Program-made: the position numbers and the translations under genes
Origin: Ananas comosus
Taxonomy: Eukaryota > Streptophyta > Magnoliopsida > Poales > Bromeliaceae
Length of the DNA: 64,000 nucleotides
Direction of reading: 5' to 3'
Assembly (NCBI RefSeq): GCF_001540865.1
Contig: NC_033627.1
Location: 13,939,544-14,003,543 of the forward strand
The notes under the pieces: model-generated
Told to the model about the DNA's origin: nothing
Database searches by the model: none
Seen by the model: the letters and a program-made list of their open reading frames with translations, nothing else
Part shown: piece by piece, positions 44,124 through 55,700 of the stretch
How the letters are laid out: the number at the start of each line of letters is the position of its first letter
Numbering within the stretch: the stretch's first letter is position 1

Positions 44124-44278
44124 AAGGGAGTCTCAACAAAAGCATCGGACGAGGGGTCAGGATTAGGGTTAGGGTTAGGGTTAGGGTTTGGGGACGAGGA
44201 GGAGCAGCGAGGGACGGAGATGGAATTTTGGCGGGAAGAGGGCGGTGGCGGGAGGAGGAAGCGGAGAGCGGAGGCCAT
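43637..44278 (-). CDS. Unrecognised small protein, likely organelle-targeted, helical C-terminus
   Basis: One exon, 213 residues from MASALRFLLPPPPSSRQN. An in-frame ATG upstream (44386) would add a run of Leu-Ser residues encoded by a CT microsatellite and is rejected as untranslated leader. The first 30 residues are rich in Ser, Arg and hydroxylated residues, like a plastid or mitochondrial transit peptide. A low-complexity NP repeat follows (residues about 33-43), then an Ala tract. The body (about 95-213) starts PNFEIGWKRTKEIAKARPKG and continues as Ala-, Glu- and Arg-rich predicted helix or coiled coil to the end (RQAILVALSL). I do not recognise the family. Site II promoter motifs upstream fit a housekeeping organelle protein. 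Strong GC bias and a clean frame make it a real gene. Confidence 0.75.
44158..44190. repeat. Telomere-like repeat inside a coding region
   Basis: Four GGGTTA-type units followed by GGGTTTGGGG on the plus strand. The minus strand encodes the NPNPNP tract of the small protein. It contains one AAACCCTA telo-box word. Confidence 0.9.
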
Positions 44279-44287
44279 GGATTGGTT

Positions 44288-44290
<3 letters not shown>

Positions 44291-44331
<41 letters not shown>
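44291..44331. repeat. (GA)n microsatellite in the 5' leader
   Basis: About 20 GA units on the plus strand, that is (CT)n in the sense of the minus-strand gene, just before its ATG. CT-rich leaders are common in plant genes. Confidence 0.92.
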
Positions 44332-44334
<3 letters not shown>

Positions 44335-44378
44335 ATAAGGTGTGTTGTTTGAGGTGAGCGAGCGTTAAAATGGATAAA

Positions 44379-44427
44379 TGGGCCAAAATGGGCTTTTTAT
44401 GAAGCCCATGATATCAATAAATGGGCC
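44379..44427. promoter_or_regulatory. Cluster of four site II (TGGGCY) elements
   Basis: TGGGCC at 44379-44384, TGGGCT at 44389-44394, AGCCCA at 44403-44408 and TGGGCC at 44422-44427, 100-150 bases upstream of the small gene's ATG. Site II motifs bind TCP factors and mark promoters of ribosomal and organelle-related housekeeping genes in plants. Confidence 0.65.
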
Positions 44428-46454
44428 TTTCTGACAAGAGCATTACACTGAACATAGCTGTTTCCTCTGTTTTGTTTTGTTTTGTTTTGTTTTGTTCCAC
44501 GTTCAGAAGCCTACTAAAGAGGAAGAAGGACGGAGGTAAGTGGTTGGATTGCAAACTTTGCAAATATCGAAGCAAGTTAAATGTGTTCCGACAGATCGCA
44601 CCCGCCTCCTCTCGTTGGGTAGTTCGGCCGAGGAAATGCGCGACACTACTGAGATAAGACGGAGGTCTCTAGCTATTTGTGCTGCTCATCTCTCAGTGTT
44701 TGTTTAGCCTCACTTTTAATTTTCCTCCACTACTTCGAGTTAAATGCAATCTAACAACTTCAGAACGGCAGTAATCGATGCTAGAGTACAGGGCAAAGAA
44801 GAAACTGGATAACTTCAATAGCACTTTGCCTTACGACAAGTCCGATCAATCCCTAAATTAAAGTTGAACAAACATAAACCTAATTTTGTTGACTAAGTTC
44901 CCTGCTAATCATGTGGCCCAGTATAACATGGCCCAACTATAACTTAAAACAAAATAAATAAATAAATAAATAACAAAAGGAAAGGGTGATAAATGCCACT
45001 CACAATTTTCCTTTTTGACCTCCAATTAGGGATTTCTTTGTCATATATAAAGTTTTACATAGACTTTTTTTGCCCTAACAAATAGGTTGGGTCCTAGACC
45101 TTACCCTGAACCAGCCCAAGAAGATGGTTTCTAAGCATTATAAAGTCTTAATAATGTTGTGCTTATTTTATACAAAATTGATGTGGACATCGGGATGTTA
45201 TTTAAAAGTTGGGATTTTATCCAAACCAATAAAATAGCCCTAACTCTTTTCTTCTTTTGAGTTTTCACCATTTGATAGGTCAAGCTAAGCATCATATGCT
45301 TAAGAATAGTATATTCCAGTTCAAATTCAACTGTTCTTAATATTAAAAGCTTTATTATATTAACACTTTGGTTATCAATGTGTGCAGAGCCATTAATCAA
45401 ATCTTAAGTATTGCAATTATGCGCGGGGTCCATTATTATTTAATATATTATCAGATTCATATATTGTTCGCAGGCTCTCTATCTGGACCACTTATATTAT
45501 TATACTCAGATTTTTTTTTGTCATGTTTCTAAAATAGCTTTTCCGTACCAAAAAATAATAAGCTAATAATTAGATCGTTGGCGCTAACCGTTAATTTCAA
45601 AAACTTGAGCAGTTAGAAATACGCAATCAATTCACATAAAGTATGTGACACAGTCGAATCAGCCTCACGCCACTTCAAAGATGACTCGTCCAATCCAACT
45701 TCATGCTATTTCAAATATGACTTGATCTAATATGATCTTTTGCCGCAGGGCAGAATGCTGATTCTTTTAAACTAATACAAATTTGTCGATACAGCTTATG
45801 GCTAAAAATATTATTTTGACCATAATTGTAATTTGAAGCTTCTATTTTTGTTTTAGAGAGAAATTATAAAATAATTATTGATATGTCATCACTGTGATAT
45901 AGTTATCCTCTAGCCACACTGTTTAAATTTGGCCCAATCCACTTTGAACCACTTGTTATATTTATTTTAGTGAATCACAGCAACTGTGCATGACAAAAGC
46001 ATGCCTTGGAATCAGGGTGCACAGTGTAAAATGTGAAGTAAATAATTAAAGGCAAAAGGCACAGCCAAAACCTTATATAAAGATAAAAACCTTTTTCCAA
46101 AAGCTTCTATTTGCACAACTTTTACCTTAAATGCTATGATGCTTGAAAATGACTTTAATGAGAGAGAGAGAGGATTTGAACTCATCTCCTCTGCCCAAAA
46201 TAAAGTTGGCCACAAACAATTGGGAAAGTTCATGCATGTATTCACATGCAACTTAAGAGGCCCTTGTTGTCCAAATACTAAATGCAGCAATCCAACAGCA
46301 TATATAGCATGTTGTTTTAATTCTTTGTAGCTTTGGATTGCAGTATAGATTTGTTTGTCTTGTTGTAATATATAGTATTGTCAACAAGTGTCTTGTAAAA
46401 GTTTTTTTGTTACTTAAAAATGAATCATAATGCTTAAAAATGTTTCATACTACA
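44428..46454. other. Gene-free intergenic stretch
   Basis: Contains (TTTTG)n at about 44470-44496, an (AAAT)n run near 44950 and the dispersed repeat at 45571-45778. No coding frame supported. Confidence 0.55.
45571..45778 (+). repeat. Dispersed repeat, copy 2
   Basis: TAGATCGTTGGCGCTAACCG ... CACGCCACTTCAAAGATGAC ... GCAGAATGCTGATTC matches copies at 30035 and (inverted) 61250. Family unassigned. Confidence 0.65.
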
Positions 46455-46463
46455 AATATTTTA

Positions 46464-46820
46464 GGAAAAACTTCAAAAACCCCCCCTGTGGTTTCGTGCA
46501 TTCTCACTTTGCTACCCTGTGGTTTAAAACGTATCAATTTACCCCCCTGTGGTTTCATTTTTATCTTTTCGGAAGCTTTTTCGTTAATATTTCGTTAAAT
46601 TATATACAAAAAACTTCAGATAACCATCTATATTTATCGAATAGTCACTTTAGTATCCTTTAATTTTAACTTTGTCACTGATTTTTAAAAAAAATAATAA
46701 TAAAATTGATAACAAAAAGATAAAAACGAAACCACAGGGGGGCAAATTGATACGTTTTAAACCACAGGGTAGCAAAGTGAGAATGCACGAAACCACAGGG
46801 GGGGTTTTTGAAGTTTTCCC
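46464..46820. mobile_element. MULE-type MITE, 357 bp, with long inverted repeats
   Basis: About 110-base terminal inverted repeats: the left arm reads ACTTCAAAAACCCCCCCTGT and on past CTGTGGTTTAAAACGTATCA, and the right arm is its near-perfect reverse complement. A perfect 9-bp duplication AATATTTTA flanks it (46455-46463 and 46821-46829), the hallmark of Mutator-like elements. No coding capacity. Transcribed, it would fold into a long hairpin. Confidence 0.93.
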
Positions 46821-47007
46821 AATATTTTATTATTGAACTCGTTTTGGAAGTGAGTTAATTAATAAAAAAAACAAAAGCAAAAGTACGTAGAACTGATAGA
46901 TTTGTAATGAAAGGCATCAGTACCGGTCAGATAGACCCAAATGGCACCCCCAGTTTGAGGAAAAGATTATGACATTAAGTCATAGTTGAAAAATTTTTAC
47001 AGTAAAT

Positions 47008-47095
47008 AGTTTCTTTTTTGAGAGAAGGGTAGTATGCTACTTTATTCATTAAGTAGGTGAATTATATAAAGTGAGACAATCATGGCCTCGAGGGG
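47008..47095 (-). mobile_element. 88-bp LINE 3' end with target duplication
   Basis: Flanked by TACAGTAAAT at 46998-47007 and 47096-47105. Poly-T-rich left end and GGTAGTATGCTACTTTATTC show the family tail in minus orientation. One of the shortest LINE insertions that can be delimited here. Confidence 0.85.
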
Positions 47096-47105
47096 TACAG
47101 TAAAT

Positions 47106-50100
47106 GCTTTTATTGCATGTTTTTTTACATCATATGATAGAGATATTTACCACTATAATGATTGGTTTTAAACACAGCATTCAAGTTATGTCATATGACA
47201 GTGAATTCTCCTATCAAATCTAATTATTTGTTGATTTTGAATATAAAATAAAATTTGTCATTCTATATATGCAGATTACTAATGCAATAGATAAAAGACA
47301 TTAAGTATCCTTTGCAGATGACCTCAAGTTTTGAATATTGTTTTTGGTTTTTTCCTTTGATATTTGTAGTTGTAGGCTTGTAGCCTTGTGGCCCAAAACC
47401 TCTCTCAGGAACATTGTTTTGTGACCATTGCAAAGTCCTAATAGCCCCCAAAAAAAAATTAAAAAAAAAAACAAAAGAGGAAAATTAGGAGTGGTTGCTT
47501 TCCATTGCTGTCACTTGCATTGGATTGTGGTCCTCTTGTTGGATTGCAACCCACTTTTACCCTCATGTAACCACCTCTTTAAATCAGTGCACTCACGTGC
47601 TCCATTCCCCAAGAGGTAAAAGGTGAAAAAAAAAAAAAAAGGAAAAAAAAAAAAAAAAAACTAACACTAGGTGCTTAGGATCCTCCTTTCCCCATAGAAA
47701 GGAAATTCCTTGAAGAAGCACATGTACTGGAATGGACCCATGAAAGTGATGCATAAACCTCCTCTCTCTAGAGTCTTAATTAGACACATCAACCTTAAAC
47801 CTCAATGTCTTAGATCTAAGTTAAGAGCACTTTCTTTGGCCCACTCTTTATTCTATTTTCAACCTATTTGATTTTATTATAGAAAGCAAATTTATTCAAA
47901 AGTATTTCTATATATATATATATAGTATTATTAGAAATAATACTATTCAAATAATATTTTACCAAGTAACTTTACTTCATGTAGCAGCGCCAAACAAGTC
48001 CTTAGTAAGAAAATAAAGCTCGCATTGTTTCTAATAGTGCAAGCTTATTTATTGCTCATTAATGAACTACGACCTAATGTACTTTTGCTAGCAAATCCCA
48101 AAACTTGTGGCAAATGCTGTTCCTAAAGGAGAAAGCCAATCTTCTGAGAGGTTGCTAATATTGCTGCAATGTGGAAAAGAATCTTTGGTTTGATATTTGA
48201 GCCTAGTTCATGATCGAGTTTCTTATGTTCAGCAAATGTGGTCCTAGGGTTCTATTGTTGTAGGCCTTAGAATGGTTCCTCTTTTTTGAATCATTTCTCA
48301 TTCCACTTGTTTTTTTGCAATATATATGGACCAATGCACAACCATTCAAAGTTATTCCAAAATTGTGCCACATTTATTTAAGAACTAAGGTTTTTTAGGT
48401 GCCCTAAGGGCATTTTCTATGATGACAATAAAATCATTGTTTTGTCATAGGTGAATACATACATAAATCAGGGATGTTAATAAACCTAGCTAGATAAACA
48501 TGTTAACATACCTAAATTTGCAGAGAAATTTTAGTTTGCTTCATAAAAATTATGGCTCAAAAGCTTACCGAAGTAAGAATTTGATATAGTTTCTGGAAAA
48601 ATGTAGCTTATTAATTAGCTACAACCGCATCAACTATATATCGAAGGCTTGGGTTAATTAAATTATTACTCAAAATATCGATCTAGCTAAGCTTTAAACC
48701 TGCTCTAACGTCATATAGTTAACCAAAAATCCGATCTAATAGAAATGTACTCAATTCAAAAAGTTTCTTGGATTCAATCGTTACTTATTGATTGAAACAC
48801 ACATATATATGCATAAGCCTTGTATGCGAAAATTATATCTTTTCTGCTTTTTGCAACCAAAATTTTTATTCGCTTTTCTTAGCTCATTTTGCTTTGTATA
48901 CAATGTATATAGGTTATCTAAATCAACATGCACGTGACATGCACATGGAAGAAGCATGTTACTTCATAATTCAAACATGGTTGATACGCATGTTCGACAA
49001 ATTTCTAGGTTGTCCTCGTGGGTTGTGGTTCATGTGGGTGTTACGTATAACACATGCACATCCATCTAATTACTCCATTGTTTAACATTTAAGTGTTTTG
49101 TTTTATTACGCTTTTTTAAACTTTGATAAAAAAAATTGTTAGGAATCCACTTATAAGAATATTCTCACTTTTTTGGTATTTGTAACCTAAATTAATAACA
49201 ACTACTGAAACTTTGAATAAAATTAAGTTACAAAAAAGTATTATATATCTTAATACAGTAATTTTTTTTTTAGAGAAAGATACTATCCGTTTCTTTTATT
49301 TTTTTTTAGAAATAAATTTATCTGGAGATGTGAATCGACTAGATAACTTGTACAACTTATATATGCCAAAGCATTCACATGCATAGAAAATGTCCAGCAT
49401 GCGTAACTAACGAAACTATGTGCTCATTTTGTCCCTGGAATAAGACCACATGCTTTCACAAGCATGTTATTATATCCACACATTTGAGTACACCCAATAC
49501 AAACCGTGTAGCACCATGCTACTAACCATTTCTCTTCCTCAAAAAGCATGGTTCTCAACATCATCAACCGTAAAAACTTGATCCGACGACAAAGATTGTT
49601 TGATTACTTTTCTAATAGCTTTCTTCGAAAGAAAGGCGAAAGCAACCAATTTTAGGATTAGATTAGATAGAATAAGAAGAAATAGTGCGGGGAATACAAT
49701 GCAGAAATCCAAATAACTAAATCTGAAGATATGAAATCATCGATCAAACCCCGAAAAAAGATTAAGATTTCTCCAATAGGATTGGATCCTAAAAATATAA
49801 TCACATTTTTCTAGACCGGTGAAATCACGCCACGCTGTATCTGAATCTAGTGAAAGAAATATGAAATCAATACTACATAAACTTGTCTAACTCAAAAATA
49901 ACATAATACAACACAAATATCATAATTTTTTTTTTTTAGTTTTGAATAATGATAAGTTATAGATATATTCACACAAAATTTTTAATTAAGCTGATCCAGC
50001 TTATTCGATTCTCGAATAAGATTCACTACCCTCATGCATTATTTTATTTTATCGTGAGAACATTCAAAATATTTAAAATTAAATAATTAATTATTAACAA

Positions 50101-52760
50101 ATCAACTCTTATAATAATCTTATATCTTATATTCTTGTTAGAAGCGAAGTTGTGCGTTCAGAGTGTGTGGGTTTACACGACACGTACGCCGAGTGCTTCG
50201 TTGGATATGAACTTAGAAATACGATATACGTACACTCGTACGTACACCCCTCTAATGCCTTTAACTTCATCTCAGTATCTCACCACCCAAAATTTCCATT
50301 TCATCATCAGGGTGTTGGCATAGAAATCTCTACGCGAGATATTAAGAATATTATTTTGGTCATTTTTGAATGCGTAAAATATTATTTGGTAGACGAAGAG
50401 TATATGTGATTGAATATCGACTTTTTAAGTTAATTTTTTGGAACTAAATTTTTGAGCTTGCACATATATTCCTTATAAAAGAAATCATTATATAATTAGC
50501 CTTTTTATTTTTAAGATAATTTGTTAATTTCAATTTACTAAATTTTATGGCTATGTCATGGACTATCAATATATCTAAACTTTTTATTTATTTTTGGAAT
50601 AACCATATATTATTCTTTGGGCGTGGTTGTTTTTTTATTTTATTTTATTTTATTTTTTGCTTATCATTATGATCTCAATCTCTTATTAAAGGACCATCCC
50701 CATCCTTCCAACATTCACCGGCCAATGCATTAACTTGTTCCTTTCACCATTAAATTTTTTTTTAGCCTTTATGAGAGAATAATTATTTCTTCTATATAAA
50801 TTTATTTAGTACCATATATACCATTTTGACACACACACACAAAAAAAGATGGGAGCTGTCCCCAACATGAGACTGTTTTATTTGTCGCTCATCCAATTTT
50901 AAAATTTGTGTTGTATACAAAAAAAACGACAGATGAGACAATCTCACATTACTGTCACTACAGATATTGTTTTTAATTATAATGATCACTTTAAATTGAA
51001 TAATGAGAGAATAACTCCACAATAACTTCACAATTAATTAATTATCAAACTATGAATAGAGAATACCTCATTAAATTCAATGAAGGTTAATTAATACATG
51101 ATTGCATGGATGCTACTATGTTGTAACCAAAATTTCCTCATTTGCCTTATTATTGCCAAATATATATATTTTTCCCAAAACTTCAATATCAATTAATTAT
51201 CATTGTAAAAATAATTGGAATTAATGCAAAGATGTAGTTAAAATGGAGTCATTTTTACCTTGATATTTGGTGATTCTCTTATATGTAAACATATTTATTA
51301 ATGGAAACATACTTTTTTTTATAGTTGATAGGGGGTCAAATTAAGAGCCTTAATTGGTTACTTGAAACCCAAGACAAGAACACTCCTACGCGTGCCTTTG
51401 GAGCCCTAATCACTCTTTCACCCACCCAATAGGACAACCCAATTAATTAGCTATTGTCAAATTCTAATTAAAAGGATTAGCAATTTAATACAAGATAATA
51501 AAATGGATCAAACACAAAACTAAATGAAATCACCATACTTTGTAGCGTAGAATTTTACAATCCTTTTGCTTTTGATGAACACGTCAAGCATTAGTGCATC
51601 ACTAACTAGATCAGTTAGATGGTATCCTCGCTTGCAAAGTATAGATCTTTAGTTTAAATAACTTTTGCGTTGGTGTGTATCTATGATCTATGAGCATGTT
51701 TGAGGAAGAAGGAGAAACAAATGTAATTCAGGTAAAAATAGTGATTGAGTCGAGCGCGAGATCAAATATGAGAAAAAGGTTTCGTTTCGTTTATAACTAG
51801 AATGTAGGCGTTATTTCTTTGATCCTCCTAACTACATTTTGAGGTTTAAAACTCTTATTTACACCAAACAAAATTCAGATTATCTTTTTCAACTATGCGT
51901 ACCCAACTATAGAATATAAGTTGTTCTTAATATAATAAGCGTAATGAATCTGGTCAAATTTTACAACTCAATGTATCTGATAAATAAATAATAAATAGAT
52001 TCAATGTATCTAATAGATCGATAAAAACTTACAGTCTCTCACACAGTGCCGAATGTTAAGATCGCCATAAATGCGTTAAATTTTTCAAAAACTAACTTGT
52101 AATCACATGGCATATTCTCCAACACCATCACAAAAAAATTCCCTTTTTAACTCTATATAAATAAATAATTTCGAACTAGTCAAAAGTCAAAAATCCTCTT
52201 GACTTGGGGAAAAAAAAAAGAAAAAAAAAAAGAAAAGAGAAACATAGAGAGACGTAAACGGCGAGTCATCTTTTCATTATCCGATCACAAGCGATCCTCT
52301 CTCCCTCTCTCTCTAATAATAAAAATAAAAAAAAGCTCTCTCTTTTCCCCCAATCCACCTAATTTTTCGGCGACCAAAGACCCTCCCTCCTCGCCTCTTC
52401 GATCGAATTCGCGAAAACCCACAAAAAAGTTTCGATTTTTAGTGCTGCCCACTTCGATTTTCCCGTGTTTTTGCGTAATTGTGCGTAAAGATTCGATTTT
52501 GGAGCGGAAAAATCCGATTTGAATTTGATTTTTGCGGTGCTTCGCGGTGTTTTCGTGGAGCGGACGATGTCGGCGACCTAGGATTTGGTTTGGGCTGTTT
52601 CTTCTTGGGGGAAAGACGAAAGAAACAGCCTAGGGTTATGATCCGATCCGAAGCGAATTGATTGGAAGCAGGGAAGAAGAAATCTAGGGTTTACTTTTTT
52701 TTGTTCAATTTTTTTGGGGGATTTAAGAATAATTGTTAAGGAATTTGGAGGGATTAAGAG
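47106..52760. other. Gene-free intergenic stretch before ATG18
   Basis: 5.6 kb of AT-rich DNA with A runs near 47625-47660 and a decayed SINE at about 49262-49360. Scattered short frames (for example around 48792-49085) have no recognisable product. The right end (about 52250-52760) has CT-rich stretches and probably holds the ATG18 promoter and 5' leader. Confidence 0.55.
49262..49360 (-). mobile_element. Decayed SINE fragment
   Basis: T-rich end, AGAGAAAGATACTATCCGTT, a second T run and AGAAATAAATTTATCTGGAG resemble the 3' half of the SINE in minus orientation. Confidence 0.45.
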
Positions 52761-55700
52761 ATGAAGAGGCTCTCGAGTTATATGCGGATTATGTCGTCGG
52801 GGGCGTCTACGGCGGCGTCGACGCTGCGCTCCGCGGGGGCTTCGCTCGTCTCCTCCATCGCCAACCATGAGGAAGATGCGAGCCGTGATCAGGTATTATT
52901 ATTGTGATCAATTTAATTTCTGTGATTTTGGTTTTTTTTTCCCCCCTCCTTTTCTTTTAATGTGGTTAGTTATTTTGGTGCCAATTGTATGGATCCTCGT
53001 GAAAAGAAACAATTTTTCATGCTTCAATACATCTAATGATGTTTTTCTTAGGATCTCAATTTGTGTTTTAAGGATTAAAAGAGGACTTTTATGCAAAAGA
53101 AGTTTTGAAATTGAGCTGGTTTTTTATTTGATGAACTATGACTTTTTTGATATTTTAGGGTTATTTTTCTGTTTATTTTATTTAATGTGGTTAGATATTT
53201 TGGCACCAATTATATGTATTACTGATGGAAAGAAACTATTTTGCGTGTGTAAGCTGTATGCATGTTTTAGCATATTTAATGCAGCTTTTATAAGAGGATT
53301 AATGTGTGTATATATATGAGGAATTAATGGTGGAGTTTTATGCATCAGAACTCTTGTAATTGGGCTGGATTTTATTTGGGAATTTGGGATTTATTTTCGT
53401 TGTGATTTTCTTTCCAAATGTGGTTTGAATTACTCTTTTTGGCGCGAATTGTAAGAATTTGTGATTTTATGCAATGAAAAATTGTTTAATATTTGGATCA
53501 CGAGCTCAAAACTCATGTTGTTAGAAATAACTATTAGTTCTTGTGGTGAAAGTGAACCTTAATTTCGGAATATTGCGGGACATGGCAATCGAAAGATTTT
53601 GTACTTGCTTCTGTATTTGCACTTTTAAATCCGGATCTTTTGTTTCCTTTTAGTTGCTTGTTGTGCTTAGCGGGTTTGTCTTTGTGTACAAGTAACATAA
53701 CTAATACATTATTGAGATATTTGCACATAAGCGTGTCTATTGAATGCAATTGACTGTTTATGAGGTTATCAGAGAGCATTACAAATTGATATTTTTTACC
53801 ATGTGGAGCGACTAAACTGAGTTCTCTGATGAAATATGTAGACCCTTGGAATTGCATGATAATGCCCTAGTTATTCCCATAGTTATTCCGAAGCCAACTG
53901 CGCACTAACGATATATGCGACCCCTTTGAAAAATCGAGATCTTGACTAATAATTAGAGAATCGTGTATCACGTCTTGCATTGGCTGTTATCTACTTGGTT
54001 TATAAGAAGCAATTGTTGTTTGACTTAGGCAAGCCTGCCTCGTGAGAAAAATCATTTTGAAATGCCCACGTTTTATCGCTGATCAGTTGTTGTTGTTTAA
54101 TTTGTTACAATTCAACTTGTTTTATATGAAAGTTTTTCTTTCCCAATCTAAGCAACTATAACAAGGTTACCAGTGGACGAAACCTAACTGCTTGTTGCAT
54201 GATATGCCATTACCTGCATGAAATTCAAGTTCTTAGTAGGAAAAGCTCACCGCTAGTTGATTCACATTTTGACTATATAGTTCTGGTGTTGGTTAAAAGG
54301 TGCATTGGGCTGGGTTTGACAAAATAGAATGTGAGGGCGAAGTGCTTCTCCGGGAAGTTTTGCTTCTGGCTTATCGGTCCGGCTTCCAGGTCTGGGATGT
54401 CGAGCAGGCTGATGATGTAAGACAGCTGGCATCCCGACATGACTGTCCCGTCTCCTTCATGCAAGTGCAAAAGAAACCAATCACATCGAAGAGCTCTGAA
54501 GACCGATTCGCTGACGTCCGGCCGTTGCTTATTGTTGCCTGCGAGGGTTCTCCTACTGGAAGTGGAAACAGTGGTGAAATGTTTGGCTCTCCTTCCAATG
54601 GAACTCTCAATGGTTGCCACAATGTTGGAAGTGAACACTTGCCTACTTTTGTTTGCTTTTATTCTTTAAGAGTCCACGATTATGTCCACATATTGAAGTT
54701 GAGGTCTGCTGTTTACTCAATACGGTGCAGCTCTCGGGTTGTTGCAATTTCCCAGGCATCACAGGTATGCCTTAAATATACATATTAAATATACATATTT
54801 ACAAGAAAATTCTGTAAACTTCATGTAGTTTAGGCGGTTTCTGCCTTATTCTTGCTTCTCTGGTTTAACGGAAGGATCTGTAAAGCTACATTCTTAAAAT
54901 GCTTTCAATAAAGTGAGCATGTGACAATCAAGTGAATCATTAGAACACCATTACGGATTTAATTTCTTAATTTTATTAACACCATTTTGTGAGCCATGTG
55001 GTTGTCACGTAACTAGTTTTAAGCAACATCTTCCCGTTAGGTTCTTTCGAGAAACAACAACAATCATGAGGTCGGAAAGTTTTACAATTGACGTTTCCCC
55101 TGTTTATATATATATTGGCATTTTAAAATTTATAGAAGTAGTAAAATATGTTGTTGCAGATTCATTGCTTTGATGCTGCGACACTGGAGAGAGAATATAC
55201 AGTTCTCACTAATCCTATTGTTTCGGCGATTCCTGGTTCCGGGAGTATAGGCTATGGGCCTCTAGCGGTGGGTCCAAGGTGGTTGGCCTATAGCGGAAGT
55301 CCCGTTGCAGTTTCTAATACAGGTCGTGTAAGCCCTCAACTGTTAAGCCCTTTTCAAGATATGTCCCTACCCCCTCCGAATGGAAGTCTTGTTGCGCACT
55401 ATGCAATGGAATCGAGCAAAAAAATAGCTGGTGGTATAGTGACACTTGGTGATATGGGGTATAAGAAGCTGTCCAACTATTACCATGACTTTCTGCCTAA
55501 TAACAATGGCTCGGTGAAGCTCGGTAACTCTGGTGTGAGAGTTAATGGCACTATGAATGGGCATATTCCTGAGAATGAGAATGTTGGAATGGTATGGAAG
55601 TTACTCTATTTCTTTAATTCTTTTATTTTGCTTTTTTTTTTACTCCACGGTTTTCGCAAATATGCATGTTTGTCTTTGTTTACGCTTTTTTCTTAGTTTT

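Noticed and set aside
43521..44357. Long plus-strand frames opposite the small gene
   Set aside because: GC-rich antisense frames without family features. The minus-strand frame has a transit-like start, a stop in context and promoter motifs.
44279..44386. Upstream ATG extending the small gene by 36 codons
   Set aside because: The extension is mostly Leu-Ser encoded by a CT microsatellite and hides a good transit peptide starting at 44278.
48792..49085. 97-codon plus-strand frame (MKHTYICISL...)
   Set aside because: AT-rich composition, no recognisable domain or neighbour support; probably chance.
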